Made by a program: the position numbers and the translations under genes. The notes below the pieces were generated by a model. The model had not been told where the DNA came from, ran no database searches, and was given only the letters and a program-made list of their open reading frames with translations. DNA of 64,000 nucleotides from Thiohalobacter thiocyanaticus (GTDB lineage: Bacteria > Pseudomonadota > Gammaproteobacteria > Thiohalobacterales > Thiohalobacteraceae): assembly GCF_002356355.1 (NCBI RefSeq), contig NZ_AP018052.1, positions 2,480,001 through 2,544,000 of the forward strand, given 5' to 3'. Positions 26,840-37,645 of the stretch are shown piece by piece; within the stretch, counting starts at the first letter, position 1, and every line of letters begins with the position of its first letter.

Positions 26840-28023
26840 TCGCGCCCTTCTCCCTCGCCCGCCTGCCGCGTATCGAATTCGGCAGCGGCCGGCTGCAGGG
26901 GGTACCCGCGCTGGCCGCCCGCTACGGCAGTCGTGCCCTGCTGATCACGGGTGCCCGCTCCTTCACCGATTCGCCCCACGCCGCCGGTCTGTATTCGGGG
27001 CTGAAGGAGGCGGGGCTGAGCTGGAAACAGTTCCAGGTGGCCGGCGAACCCTCGCCCGAACTGGTCGACGCCGCCGTGGCGAAATACCGTGACGGGGATT
27101 TCGCCGTGGTCATCGGCATCGGCGGCGGCAGCGTACTGGATGCCGCCAAGGCCGTCGCCGGGCTGCTGCGGGTGGGGAACTCGGTGATGGACTACCTGGA
27201 AGGCGTCGGCCCGGAACTGCCTTACGCGGGACCGGCCGTGCCCTTCATTGCCGTGCCGACCACCGCCGGCACCGGCAGCGAGGCGACCAAGAACGCCGTG
27301 CTCAGCCGCCAGGGCGAGACCGGCTTCAAGAAATCCTTCCGCGATGAGCAGCTGGTGCCGGAATACGCCGTGGTCGATCCCGACCTGCTCAGCGGCTGTC
27401 CGCCGGAGCTGATCGCGGCCAACGGCATGGACGCCCTGACCCAGCTGATCGAATCCTATGTCTCGTTGCGGGCCAACACCTTCACCGATGCGCTCGCCAT
27501 CTCCGGGCTGCGGGCGGCGCGCGACGGCCTGCTGGACTGGTACCACCACGGCAGCAGCGCCCTGGAGGCGCGCGCCCGCATGGCCTATGCCGCCCTGATC
27601 TCGGGCATCACCCTGGCCCAGACCGGGCTGGGCTCGGTGCACGGCCTGGCCTCGCCGCTGGGCGCCTACTTCCCCATCGGTCATGGCGTGGTCTGCGGCA
27701 CCCTCGTGGCCGAGGCGACGCGGGTCAACATCGATGTGATGCGCGAGCGCGAACCCGACAATCCGGCGCTGGCCAAGTACGCCCGCCTGGCCGAGATCCT
27801 GTGCCAGCAGCGCATCCGCGAGCCCGAGGCGGCCAGGGAAAAACTGGTACAGCTGCTCTATGACTGGACCGAACAGCTGGATCTGCCGGAGCTCGGCGAA
27901 TTGGGCGTGGAAGCGACCGACCTGCCGCGCATCGTGGCCAGCAGCCGCGGCAGCAGCATGAAGACCAACCCGGTGGTCCTGACCGACGCCGATATCACCC
28001 ACCTGCTGGAACAAAGGCTCTGA
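26836..28023 (+). CDS. Iron-containing alcohol dehydrogenase
   Basis: This 395-residue group III dehydrogenase has a nucleotide-binding GIGGGSVLDAAKA near residue 96, the signature PTTAGTGSEATKNAVL near residue 140 and the metal-binding HGLASPLGAYFPIGHG near residue 272. The two His in the last segment, with an upstream Asp and His, would bind Fe2+ or Zn2+. Family members oxidise alcohols or reduce aldehydes. The overlap with the ABM-fold gene suggests a two-gene operon, and the methyltransferase gene three bases downstream may be a third member. Confidence 0.92.
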   Translation: MIAPFSLARLPRIEFGSGRLQGVPALAARYGSRALLITGARSFTDSPHAAGLYSGLKEAGLSWKQFQVAGEPSPELVDAAVAKYRDGDFAVVIGIGGGSVLDAAKAVAGLLRVGNSVMDYLEGVGPELPYAGPAVPFIAVPTTAGTGSEATKNAVLSRQGETGFKKSFRDEQLVPEYAVVDPDLLSGCPPELIAANGMDALTQLIESYVSLRANTFTDALAISGLRAARDGLLDWYHHGSSALEARARMAYAALISGITLAQTGLGSVHGLASPLGAYFPIGHGVVCGTLVAEATRVNIDVMREREPDNPALAKYARLAEILCQQRIREPEAAREKLVQLLYDWTEQLDLPELGELGVEATDLPRIVASSRGSSMKTNPVVLTDADITHLLEQRL

Positions 28024-28025
28024 CG

Positions 28026-28634
28026 ATGACAAACAAACCCTTCGCCGAATCCAGTGAGCAGAACAAGCTGCCCATCCTGGCCGTGCTGCAACACGAATTC
28101 GCCGGCATCGAGAGTGTGCTGGAGATCGGCAGCGGCACCGGCCAGCATGCAGTCTTCTTCAGCACTGAACTGCCGCACCTGCGCTGGCACACCAGCGACG
28201 TGCGCGACATGCATGCGGGAATCGTACAGTGGCTGGAAGAGGCGGATCTGGCAAACCTGGTCCCGCCCATCGCCCTGGACGTGGCCACCGATGCCTGGCC
28301 GGAACAGAGCTTCGACGGCGTGTTCAGCGCCAACACCGTGCACATCATGCACTGGCACGAGGTGGAGGCCATGTTCCGCGGCATCGGCCGCATCCTCAGG
28401 TCGGGCGGCCGCTTCTGTCTGTACGGGCCGTTCAACTATCACGGCACCTACACCAGCCCGAGCAACGAACGCTTCGATCAGTGGTTGAAGGAACGCGACC
28501 CGGAAAGCGGCATCCGCGATGTGGATGATCTCAACGCCCTGGCGGAACAGGCGGGACTCAGGCCGGCCGAAGACTACGAAATGCCGGAGAACAACCGTAT
28601 CCTGGTATGGGAAAAACCCGCCAATGCGGACTGA
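28026..28634 (+). CDS. DUF938 family SAM-dependent methyltransferase
   Basis: This 202-residue class I methyltransferase-like protein has motif I VLEIGSGTGQHAVFFST near residue 38 and TVHIMHWHEVEAMF near residue 108, both characteristic of DUF938. The C-terminal REDYEMPENNRILVWEKP-type end is present in the family. Its substrate is not known. It begins three bases after the dehydrogenase stop and converges with iscR. Confidence 0.88.
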   Translation: MTNKPFAESSEQNKLPILAVLQHEFAGIESVLEIGSGTGQHAVFFSTELPHLRWHTSDVRDMHAGIVQWLEEADLANLVPPIALDVATDAWPEQSFDGVFSANTVHIMHWHEVEAMFRGIGRILRSGGRFCLYGPFNYHGTYTSPSNERFDQWLKERDPESGIRDVDDLNALAEQAGLRPAEDYEMPENNRILVWEKPANAD

Positions 28635-28745
28635 AGGCAGTAACCGGGCAGAGACACCCTCCCGGTCTGACGCCCGAGCGGACAGAAGGCTGGCCGACGC
28701 AACCGATCAGGCCGCGCGTGACGGCTTGCGGCCTGCGGCCACCGC

Positions 28746-29228
28746 TCAGGCCAGGGTAAAGCGCCGGACTTCGTGCTCGTGCTTGTGCTGTCCTGCCTCG
28801 CCCTGGCGCTCGATCACCTCGCGCACCGAGGGACGGGAGAGGAACTCCTCGAGGTTGATCTGGGCGAGGTAGTCGTAGATCTGCTGCGAGAGATTGTTCC
28901 ACAACTCATGGGTCAGGCAGCGCTTGCCGCCCTGGCAGTTCTCCTGCCCCTCGCACAGGGTGGTGTCGACCTTCTCGTCGACGGCCAGGATGATGTCGGC
29001 CACCGAGATGTCGCACGGCGGCTTGGCCAGGCGGTAGCCGCCACCGGGCCCGCGTACACCCTTGACCAGACCCTGGCGGCGCAGCTTGGCGAACAGCTGC
29101 TCCAGGTAGGACAGGGAGATGCCCTGACAGCGCGAGATGTCCGCCAGCGTGACCGGCCCGGTGTCCTGATGCACCGCCAGATCCATCATTGCGGTGACCG
29201 CATAACGGCCCTTGGTTGAAAGTCGCAT
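28746..29228 (-). CDS. iscR: Fe-S cluster assembly transcriptional regulator IscR
   Basis: From the ATG at 29228 (MRLSTKGRYAVTAM) this is a 160-residue Rrf2-family regulator. The winged helix includes GISLSYLEQLFAKLRRQGLV and the wing RGPGGGYRLA. The [2Fe-2S] ligands Cys92, Cys98, Cys104 and His107 are all present with exactly the E. coli spacing (LCEGQENCQGGKRCLTH). It should regulate Fe-S biogenesis genes. Unusually, no iscS/iscU genes follow, since the downstream neighbour is a convergent methyltransferase. A nine-base-longer or earlier start is unlikely because the conserved family N-terminus starts here. Confidence 0.95.
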   Translation of the reverse strand: MRLSTKGRYAVTAMMDLAVHQDTGPVTLADISRCQGISLSYLEQLFAKLRRQGLVKGVRGPGGGYRLAKPPCDISVADIILAVDEKVDTTLCEGQENCQGGKRCLTHELWNNLSQQIYDYLAQINLEEFLSRPSVREVIERQGEAGQHKHEHEVRRFTLA

Positions 29229-29253
29229 GAGGTATACCTGCAAATCCTTACAT

Positions 29254-29294
29254 GATTAGTAAGGCTTTATACTAATCCTGAGCAAATCAGTCAA
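29254..29294 (-). promoter_or_regulatory. iscR promoter and overlapping operator
   Basis: On the minus strand TTGACT (29289-29294) and TATAAA (29266-29271) are exactly 17 bases apart, a near-consensus sigma-70 promoter. A perfect dyad GATTAGTA-N8-TACTAATC (29254-29277) overlaps the -10 region. It is well placed for negative autoregulation by IscR or for another repressor. The ATG of iscR lies 26 bases past the dyad. Confidence 0.75.
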
Positions 29295-29402
29295 CTATAA
29301 GGCGTGCAGGGTTTTTGCCGGGACACTGCCGGCGGAGCCGGCCGGCGACGGCGGTTATATCAGCGAAATCAACAGAGTGGAATAAAGTCGCGAGGCGCGC
29401 GG

Positions 29403-29918
29403 CTAGCGGAGCGGACCGCCGGCCAGGCCTTCCCAGTCCGGCAGCGCCGCATCGGCCTCCCCGGGCGGGAGGAAACGGTGTCCCTGGCGCAGGCAGTAGC
29501 CGAGCCATTTCTGCAGGAAACGGTTCATGTGCCACTTGCGGTCCAGACTGTAGCGGTTGCGCATCCGGTCATAGACGGCGTCCCGCCGCCCGCGCCGCCG
29601 GCCGCAGGCGATGACCTCGGCGAGGCGGGCATCGTGATACAGGCGTACGCGGATGTCCGGCGCGGGGAATTCACCCAACGCGTCCTGGAACAGATAGGTC
29701 AGTGACAGGGTGGTGGTGTAGCGGCTGCGTTCATGCAGGTGCAGATGCAGGTCAAGCGCCCGCGCCGCCTGCGAGACATAGCTGGTATCCAGCGCGTAGG
29801 CGTCCAGCTCCCGCAGCAGCTGGCGCAGGCGGATATAGTTGCACTCGTAGATGGCCATCAGATCACTCAGATCGTTCTGGCGACCGTGCAACCGGGTTTT
29901 GTGATCAGTAACCAGCAT
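29403..29918 (-). CDS. DUF1249 (YqiB-like) protein
   Basis: This 171-residue protein of the DUF1249 family has the conserved start HGRQNDLSDLMAIYECNYIRL and the DIRVRLYHDARLAEVIACG block, plus a basic C-terminal region (DRKWHMNRFLQKWLGYCLRQGH). No catalytic motif or membrane segment is visible. In E. coli the relative YqiB lies near cpdA and is uncharacterised. Here it stands alone between iscR and the divergently expressed phosphoglucomutase gene. Confidence 0.88.
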   Translation of the reverse strand: MLVTDHKTRLHGRQNDLSDLMAIYECNYIRLRQLLRELDAYALDTSYVSQAARALDLHLHLHERSRYTTTLSLTYLFQDALGEFPAPDIRVRLYHDARLAEVIACGRRRGRRDAVYDRMRNRYSLDRKWHMNRFLQKWLGYCLRQGHRFLPPGEADAALPDWEGLAGGPLR

Positions 29919-30034
29919 ACTTGTCAGGATACCACAGTCGTTCGCATTTCAACCGAAAGCTATACCTCTAGCGGCCGTCACGCAATATCTTTCAGTACCA
30001 CTTCAAAGCGGTGTCGGCAGACCCCATAATATAA

Positions 30035-31705
<1,671 letters not shown>

Positions 31706-31736
31706 AGTCGAGTGCGGAGTGAAGGGGAAGCTATCC

Positions 31737-32555
31737 TCACTCCTCACTCCTCACCATCCTCACCACACTCGCCGCCAGCTCCTCGATCGACATGCGCGAG
31801 CTGTCCAACACCGGAATGTCCAGTCCTGCCAGCATCGTCTCGAACTGCCTGACCTCGCGGCGGCACTGCTCCAGTGACGCATAGCGGCTGCCGGGGCGGC
31901 GCTGCTCGCGCACCCGGTGCAGACGCTCCGGTTCGATGCGCAGCGCGATCAGCTTGTGACGGAAGGATCGCAGGCGCCCGGGCAACTGCGGACTGTCCAG
32001 ATCCTCCTCGGTCAACGGATCGTTGGCCGCACGCAGGCCGTACTGCAGCGCCAGATAGAGCGAGGTCGGGGTCTTGCCGCTGCGCGACAGGCCGATCAGG
32101 ATCAGGTCGGCATCCTGGTAGCGCTTGACCGCCACCCCGTCGTCGGTGGCGAGCGCGAACTCCAGGGCGCCGATACGATCGAGATAGCCATTGTCGGCCC
32201 CGCCATGGGTCTGGCCCCGGCGCGGCGTGGCCTCGGCATGCAGGGCCTCGGCCACCGGCCCCAGCAGGACGGCGTAGATGTCGAACACCGTACCCCGACA
32301 GCCGCGCAGCTGCTCGCGCAGGGGGGCATCGATCAGGGTGGCGAAGACCAGCGGCGGCACGCCGGCTGCCTCGGCGCTGGCGTCGATACGGTCGACCGCC
32401 GAGCAGAGCGCTGCAGCGGTATCGACAAAGGGTATGGTATGGATATCGAACTCCAGCCCGGTGAACTGCGACAGCAGACTGCGCGCCAGCTTCTCCACCG
32501 TGATGCCGGTGTGGTCGGACAGCAGAAAGACCGGATAGGGTGTCTCATCGCTCAT
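31737..32555 (-). CDS. ppsR: PEP synthase regulatory protein (bifunctional kinase/phosphorylase)
   Basis: From the ATG at 32555 this is a 272-residue DUF299 protein. It has VFLLSDHTGITVEKLARSLL at the N-terminus and the P-loop LIGLSRSGKTPTSLYLALQYG near residue 152. It inactivates PEP synthase by ADP-dependent threonine phosphorylation and reverses this by phosphorolysis. Its target, ppsA, is two genes away on the other strand, with gdhA between. Pairing of regulator and target in one locus supports the assignment. Confidence 0.93.
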   Translation of the reverse strand: MSDETPYPVFLLSDHTGITVEKLARSLLSQFTGLEFDIHTIPFVDTAAALCSAVDRIDASAEAAGVPPLVFATLIDAPLREQLRGCRGTVFDIYAVLLGPVAEALHAEATPRRGQTHGGADNGYLDRIGALEFALATDDGVAVKRYQDADLILIGLSRSGKTPTSLYLALQYGLRAANDPLTEEDLDSPQLPGRLRSFRHKLIALRIEPERLHRVREQRRPGSRYASLEQCRREVRQFETMLAGLDIPVLDSSRMSIEELAASVVRMVRSEE

Positions 32556-32582
32556 CTTGCTTCCCGTCATGGAGAGGAAAGG

Positions 32583-33926
32583 CTATACCACACCTTGCGC
32601 CAGCATGGCATCGGCCACCTTGACGAATCCGGCCACATTGGCCCCGTCCACATAGCTGAAACCGCCGTCTTCGCGTTGCCCGTGTTCGAGACAGGCCTCG
32701 TGGATACTGCGCATGATGATGCGCAGACGGTCATCAACCTCATCCCGACGCCAGGACAAGCGCATGGCATTCTGACTCATCTCCAGTCCAGAGGTGGCCA
32801 CACCGCCGGCATTGCACGCCTTGCTGGGTGCGTACAGCACGCCGTTATCCTCGAGGCATTTCACCGCCTCGGGTGTGCAGGGCATGTTGGCGCCCTCGGA
32901 CACACACAGCACACCGTTTTTCACCAGCTGCTCGGCATCCCCCTCGTCCAGTTCATTCTGGGTCGCGCAGGGCAGGGCAACATCCACTGGCACATGCCAC
33001 GGCCGCTTGCCGGGGATGAATTTCACCCGCACCCGTTCCGCGTAGTCGCTCACTCGTCCGTAGAGGTGGTTCTTCACTTCCATCAGTTCGGCCAGCTTCT
33101 CGGCGGTAAAGCCGTCTTCATCCACGATGACGCCGCTGGAATCCGAGACTGTCACCACCCTGCCGCCCAGGGCCGTGGCCTTCTCCACTGCATACTGTGC
33201 CACGTTGCCTGAACCGGACACGCCCACGCGCAGGCCATCCAGGCCGCGGCCCATGCGATTGAGCATCTCCTCGGCAAAATATACCGTGCCATAGCCGGTC
33301 GCCTCGGGGCGGATCAGAGAACCGCCGAAGCTCAGCCCTTTCCCGGTGAACACGCAGTCGGCACGATTGGTGAGCTTTTTCACCATGCCGGTCATGAATC
33401 CGACCTCGCGCGCGCCCACACCGATATCACCAGCCGGCACATCGGTATCGGAACCCACATGCCGGAACAGTTCCGCGGCAAAGGCCTGGCAGAAACGCAT
33501 CACCTCGCCGGGACTGCGGCCCTTGGGATCGAAATCCGAGCCGCCCTTGCCCCCGCCCAGCGGCAGGGTGGTAAGCGCATTCTTGAAGGTCTGCTCAAAG
33601 GCGAGGAACTTCAGGATAGACAGATTCACCGAGGGATGGAAACGCAGCCCTCCCTTGTAGGGGCCGATCGCCGAACTGTACTGCACCCGATAGCCACGAT
33701 TGACCTGCACCTCGCCCTGGTCGTTCACCCATGAAACGCGGAACATGACAATGCGCTCCGGCTCGACCAGTCGATCCAGCAGCCCGTGTTCGGCATATCT
33801 GGGATGCGTCTGGATGAAGGGCCAGAGGCTTTTCATCACCTTGGTGACCGCCTGCAGGAACTCCGGCTGGCCGGGATTGCGTTCTGCTACATGAGCGAGG
33901 AATTCATCAATCGAGTGATATTTCAT
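32583..33926 (-). CDS. gdhA: NADP-specific glutamate dehydrogenase
   Basis: This 447-residue hexameric GDH has the substrate-binding PYKGGLRFHPSVN near residue 88 with the catalytic Lys region LPLGGGKGGSDFDPKGR near residue 120. The nucleotide-binding VGVSGSGNVAQYAVEKA is near residue 235. The length is standard for the anabolic NADPH enzyme, which fixes ammonium on 2-oxoglutarate. It is divergent from ppsA and in tandem with ppsR (27 bases apart), so it may share a promoter region with ppsA. Confidence 0.95.
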   Translation of the reverse strand: MKYHSIDEFLAHVAERNPGQPEFLQAVTKVMKSLWPFIQTHPRYAEHGLLDRLVEPERIVMFRVSWVNDQGEVQVNRGYRVQYSSAIGPYKGGLRFHPSVNLSILKFLAFEQTFKNALTTLPLGGGKGGSDFDPKGRSPGEVMRFCQAFAAELFRHVGSDTDVPAGDIGVGAREVGFMTGMVKKLTNRADCVFTGKGLSFGGSLIRPEATGYGTVYFAEEMLNRMGRGLDGLRVGVSGSGNVAQYAVEKATALGGRVVTVSDSSGVIVDEDGFTAEKLAELMEVKNHLYGRVSDYAERVRVKFIPGKRPWHVPVDVALPCATQNELDEGDAEQLVKNGVLCVSEGANMPCTPEAVKCLEDNGVLYAPSKACNAGGVATSGLEMSQNAMRLSWRRDEVDDRLRIIMRSIHEACLEHGQREDGGFSYVDGANVAGFVKVADAMLAQGVV

Positions 33927-34239
33927 GGAAACTCTCCTTAAGGCACCTTCCGCTACGATAAGGCTGCGACATCACCATAACCGGAGCGGGCCTCACGGTG
34001 CCGCTGCACCAGCGGGGTCAGCCGCGCATGATACAGCAACCTGACGCAGAAAGAGTAAGCAGCCGGGCACCTCATGCCACCATCCTGTTGGGAATCCGTT
34101 CACTCCTCTGCGGCCTGCCCGGAACAGGCCGCGGGAACGGCGGCCCGGCGACTCTGGTTTTATCCCGATCGGGCCCGTGCTAGGCTCGCAGACGGATCAT
34201 ATCCACACCCACACATCCCCTTCGGCAGGCAGGAACACA
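33927..34239. other. Divergent gdhA-ppsA intergenic region
   Basis: This 313-base region separates gdhA and ppsA starts. I see no gene in it. It holds a perfect 8-bp dyad GCGGCCTG-N7-CAGGCCGC at 34110-34132 and a short CCCGATCGGG palindrome at about 34165. A ribosome-binding site is weak before ppsA (GCAGGAACACA). Both genes' promoters should be here, but no clear -10/-35 pair stands out. Confidence 0.6.
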
Positions 34240-36615
34240 ATGAACAGTCTGGTTGTCTGGTTCGAGGAACTGACTATCGATGACGTACCCAGCGTCGGCG
34301 GCAAGAACGCTTCGCTCGGCGAGATGGTACGCGAACTGACCGCGGCCGGCGTGCAGGTGCCCGGCGGCTTCGCCACCACCGCCGATGCCTACCGCACCTT
34401 CCTCGCCCATGAGGAACTGGATCAGCGCATCTACGCCGCGCTGCGCGAACTCGACATCGAGGACGTTCAGGCCCTGAGCCGCACCGGCGGTCAGATCCGA
34501 CAATGGATCATGGATACACCCTTCCCCGCCGAACTGGAGACCGCCATCCGTGACGCCTATGCCGAGATGGAGCGTCGCCATACCGAGGGCGTCTCGGTGG
34601 CGGTGCGCTCCTCGGCCACGGCAGAGGATCTGCCCAACGCCTCCTTCGCCGGTCAGCAGGAGACCTTTCTCAACATCGCAGGCATCGACGCGGTGCTGCA
34701 CGCGGTCAAGGGCGTATTCGCCTCCCTGTTCAACGACCGCGCCATCACCTACCGCGAACACCACGGCTTCGAGCACGATCAGGTGGCGCTCTCGGCCGGC
34801 GTGCAGCGCATGGTGCGCAGCGACATCGGCGCCTCCGGGGTGATGTTCACCCTGGACACCGAATCCGGCTTCCGCGACGCCGTCTTCATCACCGCCGCCT
34901 GGGGTCTGGGCGAGACCGTGGTGCAGGGTGCGGTCAATCCCGACGAGTTCTACCTGCACAAGCCGCTGCTGCGCGAGGGCAGACCCGCCATCATCCGTCG
35001 CATCCGCGGCGAGAAAGCCATCAAGATGGTCTACCGCGAGGCCGCGCCGGGCGAGCCGCCGGTGGAGACCGTGGAGGTTCCCGAGGCCGAGCGACTGCGG
35101 TTTGCACTCGACGACGACGACTTGATCGAGCTCGGGCGCCAGGCCATCACCATCGAGGATCACTACGGCCGGCCCATGGACATCGAATGGGCGAAGGACG
35201 GCGGCGACGGCGGCATCTTCATCGTCCAGGCCCGGCCCGAAACCGTAAAGAGCCGCAGCGACGCGTTGCAGCTGGAGGAATACCGTCTGCACGAACGCGG
35301 CGAGATTTTAGCCGAGGGCCGCGCCATCGGCGGCCGCATCGGCGACGGCCCGGCCCGCATCGTCGACCGCATCGAGGACATGCACCGGGTCGAGGCCGGC
35401 GATGTGCTGATCACCGACATGACCGACCCGGACTGGGAGCCGGTGATGAAACGCGCCGCGGCCATTGTCACCAACCGCGGCGGCCGCACCTGTCACGCCG
35501 CCATCATCGCCCGCGAGTTGGGTATCCCCGCGGTGGTCGGCTGCGGCGACGCCACCGAACAGGTCCCCGACGGCGCGGCCGTGACGGTCTCCTGCGCCGA
35601 GGGCGACGCCGGCAATGTCTATCGCGGCAAACTGGATTACGAACGCAGCACCCACGACCTGGACCGGCTGCCGGAACTGCCGGTGAAGATCATGATGAAC
35701 GTCGCCAACCCCGATCAGGCCTTCAACTTCCAGGCCCTGCCCAATCACGGCGTCGGGCTGGCCCGGCTGGAGTTCATCATCAACAAGTCCATCGCCGTGC
35801 ATCCACGCGCGGTATTGGAGTACGCCGGCCAGTCGGACGAGATCAAACAGCAGATCGACCGACTCAGCGCCGGCTATACCGACCCGATCAGTTTCTATGT
35901 CGACAAGCTGGCCGAGGGGATCAGCACCATCGCCGCCGCCTTCTGGCCGAAGAAGGTGATCGTGCGCATGTCGGACTTCAAGTCCAACGAATACGCCCAC
36001 CTGCTTGGCGGGACGCAGTACGAGCCCGAGGAGGAAAATCCCATGCTGGGCTTCCGCGGTGCCGCGCGCTACATCAGCGAGGCCTTCCGGCCCTGTTTCG
36101 AACTGGAGTGCCGGGCGTTGAACAAGGTGCGCAAGGAGATCGGACTCACCAATGTGGATGTCATGATTCCCTTCGTGCGCACCCTGCAGGAGGCGGAACA
36201 GGTGGTCTCACTGCTTGCCGACAACGGCCTGAAGCGCGGCGAGGACGGGCTGCGCCTGATCATGATGTGCGAACTGCCCTCCAACCCGCTGCTGGCGGAC
36301 GAGTTCCTGGAGCATTTCGACGGCTTCTCCATCGGCTCCAACGACCTCACCCAGCTCACCCTGGGACTGGACCGCGACTCCGGGCTGGTGTCGGCGAGCT
36401 TCGATGAACGCAACCCGGCGGTGAAGGCACTGATCGCCATGGCGATCGAGAAGTGCCGGGCCAAGGGGAAATACATCGGCATCTGCGGTCAGGGGCCCTC
36501 GGATCACCCCGATCTCGCCGCCTGGCTGATCGAGCAGGGCATCGAGACCGTCTCGCTCAACCCCGACAGCGTGCTCAAGACCTGGCTGCACCTGGCGAAG
36601 CGGCATCCGCAATAA
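34240..36615 (+). CDS. ppsA: Phosphoenolpyruvate synthase
   Basis: From the ATG at 34240 ([20 protein letters not shown]) this is a 791-residue enzyme that converts pyruvate and ATP to PEP, AMP and phosphate in gluconeogenesis. It has the N-terminal ATP-grasp domain ([20 protein letters not shown]), the phosphohistidine domain ([14 protein letters not shown], His about 419, E. coli His421) and the C-terminal TIM barrel ([20 protein letters not shown]). The length matches E. coli PpsA. The upstream 21 residues of open frame do not match family starts. Activity is expected to be controlled by PpsR, coded nearby. Confidence 0.95.
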   Translation: MNSLVVWFEELTIDDVPSVGGKNASLGEMVRELTAAGVQVPGGFATTADAYRTFLAHEELDQRIYAALRELDIEDVQALSRTGGQIRQWIMDTPFPAELETAIRDAYAEMERRHTEGVSVAVRSSATAEDLPNASFAGQQETFLNIAGIDAVLHAVKGVFASLFNDRAITYREHHGFEHDQVALSAGVQRMVRSDIGASGVMFTLDTESGFRDAVFITAAWGLGETVVQGAVNPDEFYLHKPLLREGRPAIIRRIRGEKAIKMVYREAAPGEPPVETVEVPEAERLRFALDDDDLIELGRQAITIEDHYGRPMDIEWAKDGGDGGIFIVQARPETVKSRSDALQLEEYRLHERGEILAEGRAIGGRIGDGPARIVDRIEDMHRVEAGDVLITDMTDPDWEPVMKRAAAIVTNRGGRTCHAAIIARELGIPAVVGCGDATEQVPDGAAVTVSCAEGDAGNVYRGKLDYERSTHDLDRLPELPVKIMMNVANPDQAFNFQALPNHGVGLARLEFIINKSIAVHPRAVLEYAGQSDEIKQQIDRLSAGYTDPISFYVDKLAEGISTIAAAFWPKKVIVRMSDFKSNEYAHLLGGTQYEPEEENPMLGFRGAARYISEAFRPCFELECRALNKVRKEIGLTNVDVMIPFVRTLQEAEQVVSLLADNGLKRGEDGLRLIMMCELPSNPLLADEFLEHFDGFSIGSNDLTQLTLGLDRDSGLVSASFDERNPAVKALIAMAIEKCRAKGKYIGICGQGPSDHPDLAAWLIEQGIETVSLNPDSVLKTWLHLAKRHPQ

Positions 36616-36642
36616 CTGCTGACTCTTCAGGGGGGTGACAGA

Positions 36643-36890
36643 AACGCAGAGCACGCAGAGTATTACGGTACTCCTGATTAATCCGATTACTCCCGTCATT
36701 GCGATGCCCTGACCCGAAGGGTAGGGTACTCATGATGGATCCCGAAGGGATTCTATGAGAAAGCGCGGCAATCTCGTAATGCAGGATCAATCGGTTGGAG
36801 ATTGCCACGCTTCGCTCGCAATGACGAATTATTCAGAGGCATTTACATTTTTGAACCTCTGCGCCTCTGTGCCTTTGCGCCCTCTGCGTT
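36643..36890. repeat. Composite repeat: CGTCATTGCGA element nested inside AACGCAGAG arms
   Basis: The outer arms start AACGCAGAGCACGCAGAG (36643) and end CGCCCTCTGCGTT (36890). Inside lies the second family (36694-36826), with CGTCATTGCGATGCCCTGAC at its left end and GCTTCGCTCGCAATGACG at its right. Compared with the solo outer element at 7653-7774, this looks like an insertion of one family into another. It fills the gap between ppsA and orn. Confidence 0.8.
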
Positions 36891-36910
36891 CCCGGCGCAA
36901 AAGCAAACGA

Positions 36911-37456
36911 TTACAACCTGATGAAATGCTCGCGGTAGAAGCGCAGTTCCTCGATGGACTCGCGGATATCGTCCAGGGCCTGGTGGGTGGCCTTCTTGGT
37001 GAAGCGCGACAGCAGGTCCGGCGTCCAGCGTGCGGCCAGCTCCTTGAGCGTGCTCACATCCAGGTTGCGGTAATGAAACCAGGCCTCCAGTTCGGGCATG
37101 CAGCGGGCGAGAAAGCGCCGGTCCTGGCAGATGCTGTTGCCGCACATGGGGGATCTGCCCTGGGGAACATGCTGACGCAGGAACTCCAGGGTCTGCAGTT
37201 CGGCGGCGCGCTCGTCGAGGCGGCTGTTCTTGACCCGCTCGATCAGGCCGGACTCGCCATGGGTCTTGCGGTTCCAGTCGTCCATGGCCTTCATCAACGC
37301 CTCGTCCTGGTGCACCGCCAGCACCGGGCCCTCGGCGACCAGGTTGAGGTTGGCATCGGTGACGATGGTGGCGATCTCGATGATGCGGTCGTTCTGGGTA
37401 TCCAGACCGGTCATTTCCAGATCGATCCAGATGAGATTATTGGGATCCTGGGCCAT
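36911..37456 (-). CDS. orn: Oligoribonuclease
   Basis: This 181-residue DEDDh exoribonuclease degrades 2-5 nt RNAs and pGpG, the end product of c-di-GMP hydrolysis by EAL domains. Motifs are [18 protein letters not shown] (Exo I), the [18 protein letters not shown] region (Exo II) and [18 protein letters not shown] (Exo III). The length is normal and the protein is cytoplasmic. It is a single gene, divergent from the M48 protease. Confidence 0.95.
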   Translation of the reverse strand: MAQDPNNLIWIDLEMTGLDTQNDRIIEIATIVTDANLNLVAEGPVLAVHQDEALMKAMDDWNRKTHGESGLIERVKNSRLDERAAELQTLEFLRQHVPQGRSPMCGNSICQDRRFLARCMPELEAWFHYRNLDVSTLKELAARWTPDLLSRFTKKATHQALDDIRESIEELRFYREHFIRL

Positions 37457-37645
37457 GATATTGTGTGGAATTTCCTGTGCCTGAACTGTCCGGCCATGCT
37501 ACCGAATGCCTTTCCCAAAGGCCAGCATCGACCGCCGGAGATGAAACACGGTTATTTGTCCGGATTTTGCCGGCCGACAGCGCTGGCCGGGCCCGGGAAC
37601 CGGTGAGTATAATCCGGGTCAGTTCCAGCCAACATGCGGCATGCC

